A DNA stretch of 64,000 nt from Dermatemys mawii (Eukaryota > Chordata > Testudines > Dermatemydidae), in the NCBI GenBank assembly GCA_007922305.1, contig ML677386.1, positions 13,869,830-13,933,829 on the forward strand, read 5' to 3'. Made by a program: the position numbers and the translations under genes. Under the pieces are notes generated by a model, which saw nothing but the letters and a program-made list of their open reading frames with translations, did no database searches and was not told the origin of the DNA. Positions 24,378-34,647 of this stretch are shown here, one piece after another. Within the stretch, counting starts at the first letter, position 1, and each line of letters starts with the position of its first letter.

Positions 24378-26322
24378 ATGCAAGCAATTCAAACAGTGGA
24401 AAAAGAAGTAACTCTCATAAAGGAAACACTTTTCACAGAATCTTTTATAAAGAAAGAGGAACGTAGCAGATCCCCAGTGAAAAAGCAACTGTGTCAGGAG
24501 CAGCCATTGGAAGGAGCTGTCTGCAGCTTTCAGTGCTGTACTGAGCATGTCCCAGTAGAGCACAGTGCAAGCAGCATATTATGCAAAAAGGCAGTTCTAG
24601 CAGATGGGGGAGAGGCACAGCAAGCATTTGCGTCGCTTGCATCACCACTGCCTGAAAACAAACCTGGATTGCTAGAGAGGAGCTCGCCGACAGGCCAAGT
24701 GAATGAAATCCAGCAGCATGGCTTGATTTCTGAAGGGGTTGGATTGCTAAAAATCATGGGGAACCAAGATGGGAAGCTAAAGAAAAATACAGGTGATGTA
24801 TATGAAGGAGGAGAGGATGCTTCTGGGCCCAAGGATACAGAAGGCACAAAGAAGGGAGCAGGAAGCAAAAAAGGACTGGGGAAGCATAGTAAAGGAAGTG
24901 AATCTGGCAAAAAGAAGGGCAAGTCAGACTCTAAGGCCTCAGTGTTTTCAAATCTGAGGATCAGAAAAAATCTGTCCAAGGCTAAAGATGGGACCAGTAG
25001 TTCAAGAGAGGATGTTTTAGAAAGCCAGGCCTTGCATACAGGGGAGCTGGACAGTGCTCATTCAATTATTAACAAAACTCCGGATATAAGCATTTCTGCA
25101 GATGAAGCAGGTCTCTCCGACACAGATGTTGAGCATTTTGAAATTACAAATGAAACTCGCCCAGCTGCTGCAGAGGCACAGGATGGACAAAGGACCAGCT
25201 CTGGCTCCGATACGGATATATACAGTTTCCATTCAGCCACAGAACAAGAGGATTTGCTTTCTGATATCCAGCAAGCTATTAGACTGCAGCAGCAGCAGGG
25301 GACAATTAACATTGGAACTGAGGAGCATGTCACCAAAACAATGGACCCACACATGGCTAATTCTCAAGCAGCCCCCTTAGATCTTGAACAGTTTCTTTCA
25401 GTGACTAGCAGTGACAGAGAGAGTAGCCCAGAAACTGAGCAGGCTGTCTCTGCAATATCTGAAATTACCGAAAACATTCCCGTTGGTGAAATTGAAAGTG
25501 AACTGAAAGATACAGCAAATGTAACAGGGTATCCTGGTAACCACTTATTTGAAACACAAGAACACAAGCTATGGACTGCTGAACAGGAACACCTTGAGGC
25601 TGGAGTGAATGCTATAACTAGTGAACTCAAGGATTTTCCACATTTAAATGTAGCAGTGACAGAAAATGGGGCTCACATAGACAGTTCTGTGTTTCATTTT
25701 CTGTTCCCAGTAGCAGATGCGGAGACTAAAATTAGTGAAGTACAAGCTGTTGATTTCCCAGGTTCTGGAAGGGATGATGATTTTTCAGATGCAGGCCATG
25801 ATCATGCTGCTGAGACTCAGGAAGGCAAATGTAGTTTATCAGCCAGCCAAGAGGCACTGGAGAGTGTTTTTTCTGCTGCAACGAAAAATGGCACTTTGTC
25901 ATCTCGGGAGATAGTGGGCACTCCTCCGCTCAGTACCCGATGCTTTAAACCTTACCTAATTAACCCATGTTACATCAAAACCACAACTAGGCAGCTGAGT
26001 TCTCCCAATCAGTCACCTTCTCTTTCCCCATCCCAGAGCCCACTTTTTAAGAGAAGACGTGAGTCCTTCCACAGAAAGGAGAAGGAATCAATCAAGAAGC
26101 AAAGATCCATCAGTTTGGCTGGCTATTTCAGTCGGTCAGCAGACTGGACAGAAGAGGTATCTGATCACAAAGGTGAAATATGTAAAAAAGTTGGCTCTGC
26201 AGACTTCTTGGAGTACAGGAGGTCCAGGGAGAGATTGCAAGAAGAAAGAGAAGCTTTGACTCATTCAAGAAAGTCCTCAGGGGTCCAGGCTTCTACTGAT
26301 ACCTTTCCCAATGTCTTTACAG
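24378..26322 (+). CDS. FMN2: FMN2 (formin-2), first coding exon
   Basis: N-terminal part of formin-2, a cytoplasmic actin nucleator that works with Spire proteins in oocyte spindle positioning and in neurons. The exon gives 648 codons plus one base. Recognisable FMN2 blocks, numbered from the ATG at 24378: MGNQDGKL (127), a Lys/Gly/Ser-rich basic stretch (about 135-185), ASVFSNLRIRKNLSK (about 186), QDGQRTSSGSDTDIYSFHSA (about 268), DIQQAIRLQQQQ with a short poly-Gln (about 295-306), CFKPYLINPCYIKTTTRQLS (about 521), SRSADWTEE (about 585) and NVFTG at the end. The donor is ACAG|GTGAGT, phase 1, and reading into the intron stops after six codons. An in-frame TAG at 24333 precedes the first ATG. 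Mammalian FMN2 starts at the equivalent of 24756, so the first 126 codons are an extension or alternative start. The Gln tract is much shorter than in human, and the long poly-Gly runs of mammals are absent. Gene identity is firm; the start is not. Confidence 0.96.
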
Positions 26323-26443
26323 GTGAGTTGCTTTTATATTAAGATTAGTAAAGTAACTTTCTGGGTGAAAATCTTACAAGTATACATTTCAGACCAGCAA
26401 AATAGCATGTAGCATTTTAGATTCAAACCTTGCCTGTGCAAAT

Positions 26444-26568
26444 TAAGGCCCCAACCCTGCAAACACACATGCTTTTTGTGCATGAGAGTGATCCTACTGG
26501 GGTCAATGGGACTACATGCAGGCATAACGTTAAGCACATGCATAAGTGTTTGCAGGGTTGGGGGCTTA
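26444..26568. repeat. Palindromic repeat just inside FMN2 intron 1
   Basis: Left arm TAAGGCCCCAACCCTGCA (26444-26461) and right arm TGCAGGGTTGGGGGCTTA (26551-26568) are inverted with 17 of 18 matches. Partial pairing continues inward (AACACACATGC against GCATAAGTGTT). It starts 121 bases after the exon 1 donor. Confidence 0.85.
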
Positions 26569-29500
26569 ATTTGCTGGATCAGCATTTAATGCTTTACTGT
26601 TTCACCACAGGTAAAGGTATTAAATATATTGAGAATGTATAATTGAAAATTATTCTAAAATATTCTGGCCCAGGTAAGTTGGCTCTCTGGGTGTGTAGAA
26701 AGTTCAGAAAAGAAGTGTGTGTGTATTGCAGTGGTTCCTACAGGATCCAGTTGGGATTGGAACTCGGTTGTGCTGGGCATTGCACAATATGGAGTAAAAT
26801 GTGGGAGAGGAGCATCAAGTCTAACAATCTAGATTGATTGGTCAACATCTACTTATTCCAAGTATTAAACACCTCAAAAATAGTGGAACTGTTGGACCTA
26901 CTTGATGTTAGACATATTTACATATCTAACAGTAGCACTATTAGTTCTCATTACAAGAAGAGATGTGATATAAAATGGAATCAGGAGTTCAAGCACAGAA
27001 GGGCCACACTGCAGAAAACAGACTTTAAAAGCTCATGATGGAAAACTTGGTGGTTTTGGCCTGTTTGCCATGCAAGCTACATTGTGTAACTCATTCAGGT
27101 GTAATGTATTTAGGAAAGCATTTGCTGATCTTGCCTGTTAGGAATCTTTTGCATTATGTCAAAAAGCTTAGAAATGCTTAGTTTAACACTTATTTTAAAA
27201 TAGCATGCAGTTTTATTGGAATGTTCTATATTTACTGCCGCTTATTTTCCTCTCTGTTTTTGGAGATTGTGTGTGTGTGTTTTTCGTTCTTTAAGTTGAG
27301 TCTTTAACAAATAGAGCAGGCCTGTGTCACACTTCTGTCCCATAAGTTCCCTAATTTTCAATACAACTCTGATGTTTTGGAAAACTATGCAGGTTATAAG
27401 ATACTGCAGTGCTATGAACAAAGTTTACACAAATATTCCTTTGTTCGATAGCTTTTGTGTAAGATTAAGGCAAACACCAGGCTAGTTTTTTAAGGAGAGG
27501 GAGGTCATACTGAATACATGATTTTGACTTAAACCTCTTTCAATGCTGTTTGCAAAAATGCTGTGAGTACTCTTTTTAGCATCTTTATAAAGTGGTGAGT
27601 CTAATTTTGCTTTCTTAAAAAAACATTGCCATGATTTAAAAAATCATATATAAGAAAATCCTTTCCTATCAACAATTCTGTTTCTTTATTAAAGAGGTAA
27701 CTAAAATATCTCCTTGTTTAGCCAAGATTTTAACCTTATTTTTAATCAAGTATTACCATTTGTGGTCCTTCTTTAACCTTTGTACTTCACTCAGCTTGCA
27801 CAGTGCAATGTGACAGAGTTTAACTTTTCTAGTCCTTTTCACTAGCTGTTCTTGTAGAACAGCACAGTACTCCTGGCTTTGTGTTTAAATTAAAATATTG
27901 CATATTAGTCATGATTTTTCTAATTAAATAAATACATTTGTACTTTTTTTAGGAGTAGGCTTGAGCAAAAATCCTCCATCTGAACTTTGGTATCAGAACC
28001 CAAATCTTGATCTGAATTCCATGTCCCATCTACAGTATGTTGAATCTATGCCCATTTTCACATCTCTCCCCATCTTCACAGCAAACTTTGGATCTGATTT
28101 CAAATCTTCCCATATCAGAATTTTGTATTTTAGAGCCATCTGTATTTTAGACTGGAGTTTCTTGATCCTTTTCTAACAATACATATATACTTGCTCATAC
28201 CAGTGTCTTAATAAAGCTTTATACTTAAAAAAATATCCTACAAACTTGTTCACTTGGTTTATTTTAAGATCCTCTTTTACATGGATAACTTCTCATTTCT
28301 TACAGATTTTTTTTTCTCATCATATAAGCACTTTTTGGATTTTAATCCCTATATCTCCAACAATTTAAAGAGTGTAATTGTGAAAGGAGTATTGTCCAAT
28401 GCAGCAGTAGCTCTGTCTGTAATGGAAATTACCGTGACCCTCATTTGAATGCATATGCCAGCTGTCTTTGCAAGCAGAGAGTGATTATGCCTTTCATGTT
28501 ATGCAGGATGGTTATGTTTAAAATAAAAGAACTAGAACTATAATTTATGCACTAAAGAACAAACTATTGTTCTTTTTATTGTCTGCAGATTGACAGAAAA
28601 GTGTAAATAATAACAGGTATAAAAGAAAATGGGAAATAAAGGTAACATTAACTTTCCCAGAAACTGGTCCTATTCTCTCATATAGTAGCAGAAAAGCTTC
28701 CCTTGCTTTGTACTAAAAAAAAATTTCCATTGAGCATCCTTCACAGCAGTGTTTATAAAAATAAAGTATAGTATGTTCCTGACTCTTGAAGAGTGTGCTT
28801 TTTTTTTAATGTATTTTTTTATTTGCAACAACTGTAAATGCAGTTGAGGGATTAGGATTACGAAATAGATTTTAAGCAAGCAATTTTTATGGTTTTTTAT
28901 GTCCCTTTGAAATCTAAGTATCTTGTCTAGAGCACTAATCTTGCTAATCAACAGTTGCAGTCAGTACATAATATCCTGCATTATATAGAATCAAGTCAAA
29001 TATTCCACATCACTTCTGTTACCAATTTTAATGACAGCAGGTTGTAAGCATGACTGGCCTAGTTTACAGTATATTGTATTTAGGCTGTGTGCCCTGTGAT
29101 TTTTATAATCCATGTGTTCTGGTCTAAGGCTGTTCTTATACATGATATAAATAGTACTGAGCAGTTGAAATTGTAATGCTAATATATTTCATATTCTGTT
29201 GCTGTATTTTTTTTCTAATTTTTTGATAGAATTGATTTAAAGGAATTTTTTTAGTATAGTTTAAAAATAAATAGCTAGTGGTCCGGTGTCAGCTGTTTTA
29301 GGAAACATGCAATATTGCATATTTTTGTCATTTTAAATCCTGATAAACAAACCATAATACCAGAAGTTTGATGCACTGACTAAGGGAGTTTGATGCTCTA
29401 TGGGGACAAGTTTATAGATCATTCTGCAAGTAAGACAGTGGATCCATTTTTTAAACAGCTGCTTGAAATTGCAGCAGCAGTAACTACAAGACTCTAGATT

Positions 29501-30053
29501 TCAACATGATGTGCACTGGGAGCATTGTTTTTTCACTTGTGGTCCCATGAGGACTAGAGCAGGGACATGAATGGAAAGAATCAGATCCTGCAGTTTCTGG
29601 GTATGTTATTGAATTATTGTCCTGACATTAATAGAGATTTTTGTGGTAGAAAGGTGGAATTGTTGCTCCCCAACATTAGAATAACGGACATAGAGCTAAT
29701 AATTTTGATAAAGGCCTTTTTTGTGAACTGAATGTATCATAGTATTAACTATAGCCACTTTGATAGGATTTTTAGTTGAAAGCTTTACCTTTTCCTATCT
29801 TTAGGGATTCACTGAGTCATTTCAAATGATAACTAATTAATTATGTTTAACAAAAAAACCCCCAAACTTTTGGCTTGACTGCAATGTATTTGTTAAATTT
29901 TCTGAATGCATTTGAATTGGATACATGCATTTTTAAATGTTTGTTTTTTGTCTGTCCATCCCTCTCTTTCTCTTTCTCAGAATAATTTACGATAATTAAA
30001 TCCCCCTGAAGGCAATCACTTTTGTGGGCTTAAAGCCTGATTTACTTTTACAC
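26569..30053. other. Intron 1 segment, nothing recognised
   Basis: AT-rich intronic sequence. A short (GT)n run occurs near 27270. No coding or repeat family identified. Confidence 0.5.
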
Positions 30054-30056
30054 TAA

Positions 30057-30344
30057 GAGTATATCTTCACTACTCGCTGGATCGGCGGGTAGTGATCGAT
30101 CTATTGGGGATCGATTTATTGGGTCTCATTTAGACGCGGTAAATCGATTTCCCCAAAGGCGTCCCCCGTCAACTCCGGAACTCCAGCTCGCCAAGAGGCA
30201 CATGCGGCGTTGACGGGGGAGCCCTCTGCCTCTGTGAGGACTCCAGGTAAGTCTGCCTAAGATGCGCCGACTTCACCTACGTTATTCACGTAGTTGAAAT
30301 TATGTATCTGAGGTACCCCCGCCCCGCTAGTGGTAGACCAGGCC
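30057..30344 (-). mobile_element. MITE with TAA target-site duplication, copy B (288 bp)
   Basis: Reverse-orientation relative of the element at 10208. The right end, read in complement, is GGCCTGGTCTACCACTAG. Internal GATCGGCGGGTAGTGATCG and GGGGATCGATTTATTGG blocks match copy A in complement. Flanked by TAA at 30054-30056 and 30345-30347. Retains several CpGs in an AT-rich intron, so it may be relatively young. Confidence 0.85.
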
Positions 30345-30347
30345 TAA

Positions 30348-31469
30348 GACTCCTTTACAGTACTTTGGCAGCAAATGTACTGTCATTTATGCACACTTTA
30401 AGGCATCTCTACACTGCCAGACAGTTGTAAAGGGACCTTAATGTAAATGAGAATTTGGGGCTGAGTCCCTTGGTTCTTTGAAATGTTTATAAAGTTTGCT
30501 TGCTTCAGAAGGCTACTGAGCACACACACAGAATTGTGTAGTTGTTTTGCAAGGTATTTTCTATTTCCTATGACATCCTTAATGTGGACTTAAAAATATC
30601 ATACATCAGGGAAAAAATGTTTCTACCACTAATGATATTTTGGGCTCTAAAAGCTGTTAGTAGATTGTAAGTGTTGTTTGTCAGCAGCAACATAAAATGT
30701 GTCCTTTATCAAGAAAAAGAAATGCAAAACCAGTCAATGATAACTAAACTTGTTTTTGAAAATGGACACTGATGAGGTTCATGAAATAAATACTAATGCA
30801 GCACTAATGTGTTGTCCTAATAAGCTGTTTGGGAGATTCTGGGCTGTAAAGCCCTGTTACCACTTCAGTAATGTAATGCTATCCAAATAGATGTAGGTTT
30901 CCTGATCATTCTTTGTCTGAATCATCTTTAGGATTGTAAGATTGAATTGACTCTGCAACTATATTTCTCACATGACTCTCTTTGGAGGATCTAAACCTGA
31001 AATACCGCCTGTTTTTGGGCAAGCTAGAAATTAATTGTTCAGGCTTAGTGGTGAGCTGTTTATTGGAAGGATAAAAAAGAGTGTTGGTGCGGAAATGAGA
31101 TCAGAGTTACGATAGGGTGTATTAAAACCAGACCATTCTACTTGGATCTGTATATACCCTTTTATACCCTTAATGTATGGTAATTAGCTAAAACTAGTCA
31201 TTTAAGAGGATCACATGCTTGACTGCTTTCGTTTTTGTTTAAAGAGAGAAAATCAATATTCAAATGTGAATAATTATACAAAATGATATTGACTAGATCT
31301 AATATTTTACTTTTAATGAAATATTGATACAAGAAATTCAGCTATTTTATTTAGGGATATAATTTTTCTTTAACAGGTTTGTTAATAATCTTCTTAGGGC
31401 TTTTTTGTGGGTAGGATAAAGCCTGCTTTCTGAAGTAAAGCAGTCATGCGTGCACTAGCCGGGCTGCCT
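30348..31469. other. Intron 1 segment, nothing recognised
   Basis: AT-rich; no feature supported. Confidence 0.5.
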
Positions 31470-31493
31470 CCCCCCCCCCCCCCCCCCCCCCCC
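31470..31493. repeat. Homopolymer C24
   Basis: Uninterrupted run of 24 C after GGGCTGCCT. Such tracts are mutable, can adopt i-motif/G4 structures and are often mis-sized by sequencing. Confidence 0.95.
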
Positions 31494-33970
31494 ACACCAG
31501 TACAGATAAAATAAAGCCATATCTGGCACTGGAAAAGGCTTCTGGGCATATTTCATACTGCTTGTACGTTGTGGGCCAGATTCTGATCTTAACTGCAACG
31601 GTGTAAAGCTGCCCAAAATATTAAATTATGCAGTGCTGCAACTCAGCTCACAGTTTGGGTCTGTGTTCTGCTCCAGCCTCCACCACTCTGACTTGGGTTC
31701 TGCCACCTCAGAAATAGGGCTGGTGCTGAAGGGGATAATAAATGTGCGTAGGTATTTCTCAGTGTGATTACCCTGGTTTTTGTTTTGAGCTGGCAAATTT
31801 GGGAATCAAACTCCGTGGCATCCATTAGTGGGGTATCCATTATTCCAATGAGATGGAAGTAGTGAGCAAGTGTGTGTGCATATTAAAAAAAATAAAATAA
31901 AATAAATAAATTCCAAATAATTACACCAAACCTGTAGACTTAATAATATTCTACTGATTCAGCTAAGAGGCCATTTATCTGCCAAGATTTGAGTTCAAAC
32001 TGTTGGATTTCTGAATCTGTCCTGCAACTCGAATGACTTTGAGCTGAAGTGCCTTTGCTCAGATTGATGTATTTTACCTTCTTAGCTTTGCAATAGTCCC
32101 ATAAGGTCCCAGGCAGTTTTGGGCCTCAGTTGTGTAGCTCTTGTACAATAATTCAAGGAAATACAATCCCTTCTTCAGAAAAACATTGGATTTTTATGAC
32201 CCTAGTTTTAACAGGAGTTGGACCTAGTGATTTTATCCAGAATCCTTTAGTGAATCATCCATTAAGTTAAAGTAAAATGTTGCCTTAGTGAAAAACTATA
32301 GTCACACAGTGAAAATAATTTTTTTATCTACAAAAGTCATATGGTTATTTATGTGAGAAATAATTACATGTGCTATGTTGTAACTGATTTTTCTCAACAG
32401 CACATGTTTTTGTAAGCACAGCATTTAGCAACTCTCTCAATCTCTTACTCCTGCATTTATATTCAGAGTTACTGTTCTGAAAGAGCCATGAATAAGTCTT
32501 TATATTCAGGTTGTCCTTTATGATGAATGCCCTCTATTTTGGAGTAGAAGCAAAGCAAAGCACAACAAATAACAAGAAAATATTTGCAAGCCAACTATTG
32601 CGATGTATATCGCAGTGTAATGAGGCTATGCAATTTGAACTAGTCGTCTTGCATTTCAGAACCTTGTTCACACAAGTTGTTCTCTTCCCACCCCCAACAA
32701 TTTCTGTGCTGTTACCTGATCCCAGAAGATACAGCTTTTGCTGTCATAAAGCACTCCTACCTCGGCAATGAAAGTAAAGAGACTTCAATCACCAGGTCTG
32801 GAGTAATTTTCCTGAACTGCCAGCTCTCTGAATCTGGTCTGAATACTTGGATGAAGTATGGCATTCTGTAGGAATTAATTATAGGAGGAAGCTTTGATTC
32901 TGTGGCATATTTGATGCTGAGTTTAACTACCTCTTAGCTTGTCCCCAAAATAAGCATAATGGATAGAGTGTATTTGCGGGGGAAGAGTTAGGTGAAAGTG
33001 CAGGAGAAAGACAGTTAACACTCTCTTCCCAAACTTCTACTCATGAGAAAAGATATCCGTGCAAAAGATAAGTCAGTTCTACAGTAAAATGGATACTTGA
33101 ATGCATTCCTATCTGCCAGTACCCATACAGGAAAATTATATTTCTCACTAATTCACATTAAAAATAAGGAATAAACTCTATTAATAATCTTCTCTGTTAT
33201 GACTAGCATCTTCATAATAGATTATTTGATAGTCTTATGTCATTATGCAAAAAGTAAAATGTATATATGCCCAGAGATAAATGAATGAAATACTTGGTTA
33301 TGTCAGTGTACAAAACTGAAGGCCCAAATTCAGCAAGTTAGGCAAGAAGTTTTTAAGTAATATAGGTGCTCACTAATTTGTGATGCAGTTATTGGGGTGG
33401 AGGGTGTCAGGGATTTGTATGAACAATCGTCAAATAAAGGGTGGAACTAGCAACACAGCTGAAAGTCACGAAAATCATGTTGTTCTGCTGAATGTAACAG
33501 TGTCTTTGGTAACTGAAAGCTTGTTGCTGTGTGCTATAAAGGCCATATTCTCCCTTTGCTCTTTGTATAAATACCTATTGGCTACGTTAAGAAATGTGGT
33601 GTTGATCTCGGGTAAATCAGGCCCCAGTGTTGTGGATATAGCCTACAGACAATAACTACAAATGTATCTTGGTGCCGTTCAGTGAGAGGTTCAAAACACT
33701 GGCTAGCCCATGTAGATAAGCAATTAGGAAGTAGAGGGCATAATAAATAAAAGTATTAACATTGTCAAGATTTTTACTAAAATTAAAAAGAATGGATTGC
33801 ATTAGAAATATTGTGAATAAAAGATATTGGCAAAATCCAGAACTATGCCTTGTATAAGACTGGCTTCCTGTATGTGTGAACAAGACGGCATTCTTTGAAA
33901 CCAGGATGTCTAAAGTGAATAACTGCCACATGTATGAGTGTAGGGCAAGTTTTCAAACAATAATAAATAT
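31494..33970. other. Intron 1 segment, minor repeats only
   Basis: A half-palindrome (GGGCCAGATTCTGATC) occurs at about 31571 and an A-rich (AAATA)n tract at about 31885-31920. The rest is AT-rich with no gene or clear repeat. Confidence 0.45.
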
Positions 33971-33975
33971 GGCTG

Positions 33976-34642
33976 TGTAGTGGGACGGCTGCCCCACTCT
34001 GAGGTAAACATGACTATGGCTGGGAGCAAGCAGTTCCCAGACTGATTGGGAGAAGCAGATGCAGCTGTGGCCAGCTCAGTCAGAGCCAAGCTGGCCCTTA
34101 TAAGAGGGCAGTGGGCCAGGAGGAGAGTCACCTCTAGCTATAAAGGTAGACAGGCCAGGTTGCTAGGGAGCTTGATAGGTACTTGGAGTGGAGCAGGGAT
34201 GGGGGAAGGCCAGAGGAGCTGGGGGGCTCTGGCTGGAAACCCCCCAGGCTGCTGGCCTAGGAGATGGGGTCCTGGGGTTGCAGGGGCAGCCTATGGGTAG
34301 GCAGAGGCAGCAGGCCAAACCTCCCTTGCCTGTAGTGACTGGCTTATACAGACTGCAGTTGGCTTCTGTGAAAGGGGCTTGATGGTGACTGGCAGTAAGC
34401 CCATAGGCTGAGGCAAGGTGGGGATAGTGGGTGCAGGCTACCTGGCGGGGGGAGGCCCAGCGAGACTCTGGAGGTACTGCAGGGGTGCACCACCCCAGGT
34501 AAGAGGGCACTGGGGTTCGGGCGGGACATGGGGCCAGAGGCAAGTGGAACACTGGTCTGCAGAGGGTGCTCTGGAGTATGGAAAGCTAATTCCTGGACGA
34601 CCAGCAGGAGGCACCGCAGGGGTGAGTCATCCCACCGTGACA
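33976..34642 (+). repeat. Solo LTR, family 1, copy A (667 bp)
   Basis: Starts TGTAGTGGGACGGCTGCCCC and ends CACCGTGACA (TG...CA). Perfect 5-bp duplication GGCTG at 33971-33975 and 34643-34647. TATA-like TTATAAG at 34098-34104. GC-rich with AGCAGGAGGCACCGCAGGGG near the end, shared with copy B at 41585. No gag/pol/env around it, so a recombined solo LTR. A 5-bp TSD fits ERVL-like or Ty3-type elements. Confidence 0.88.
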
Positions 34643-34647
34643 GGCTG

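Noticed and set aside
24530..24979. 149-codon minus-strand frame
   Set aside because: Antisense shadow of FMN2 exon 1.
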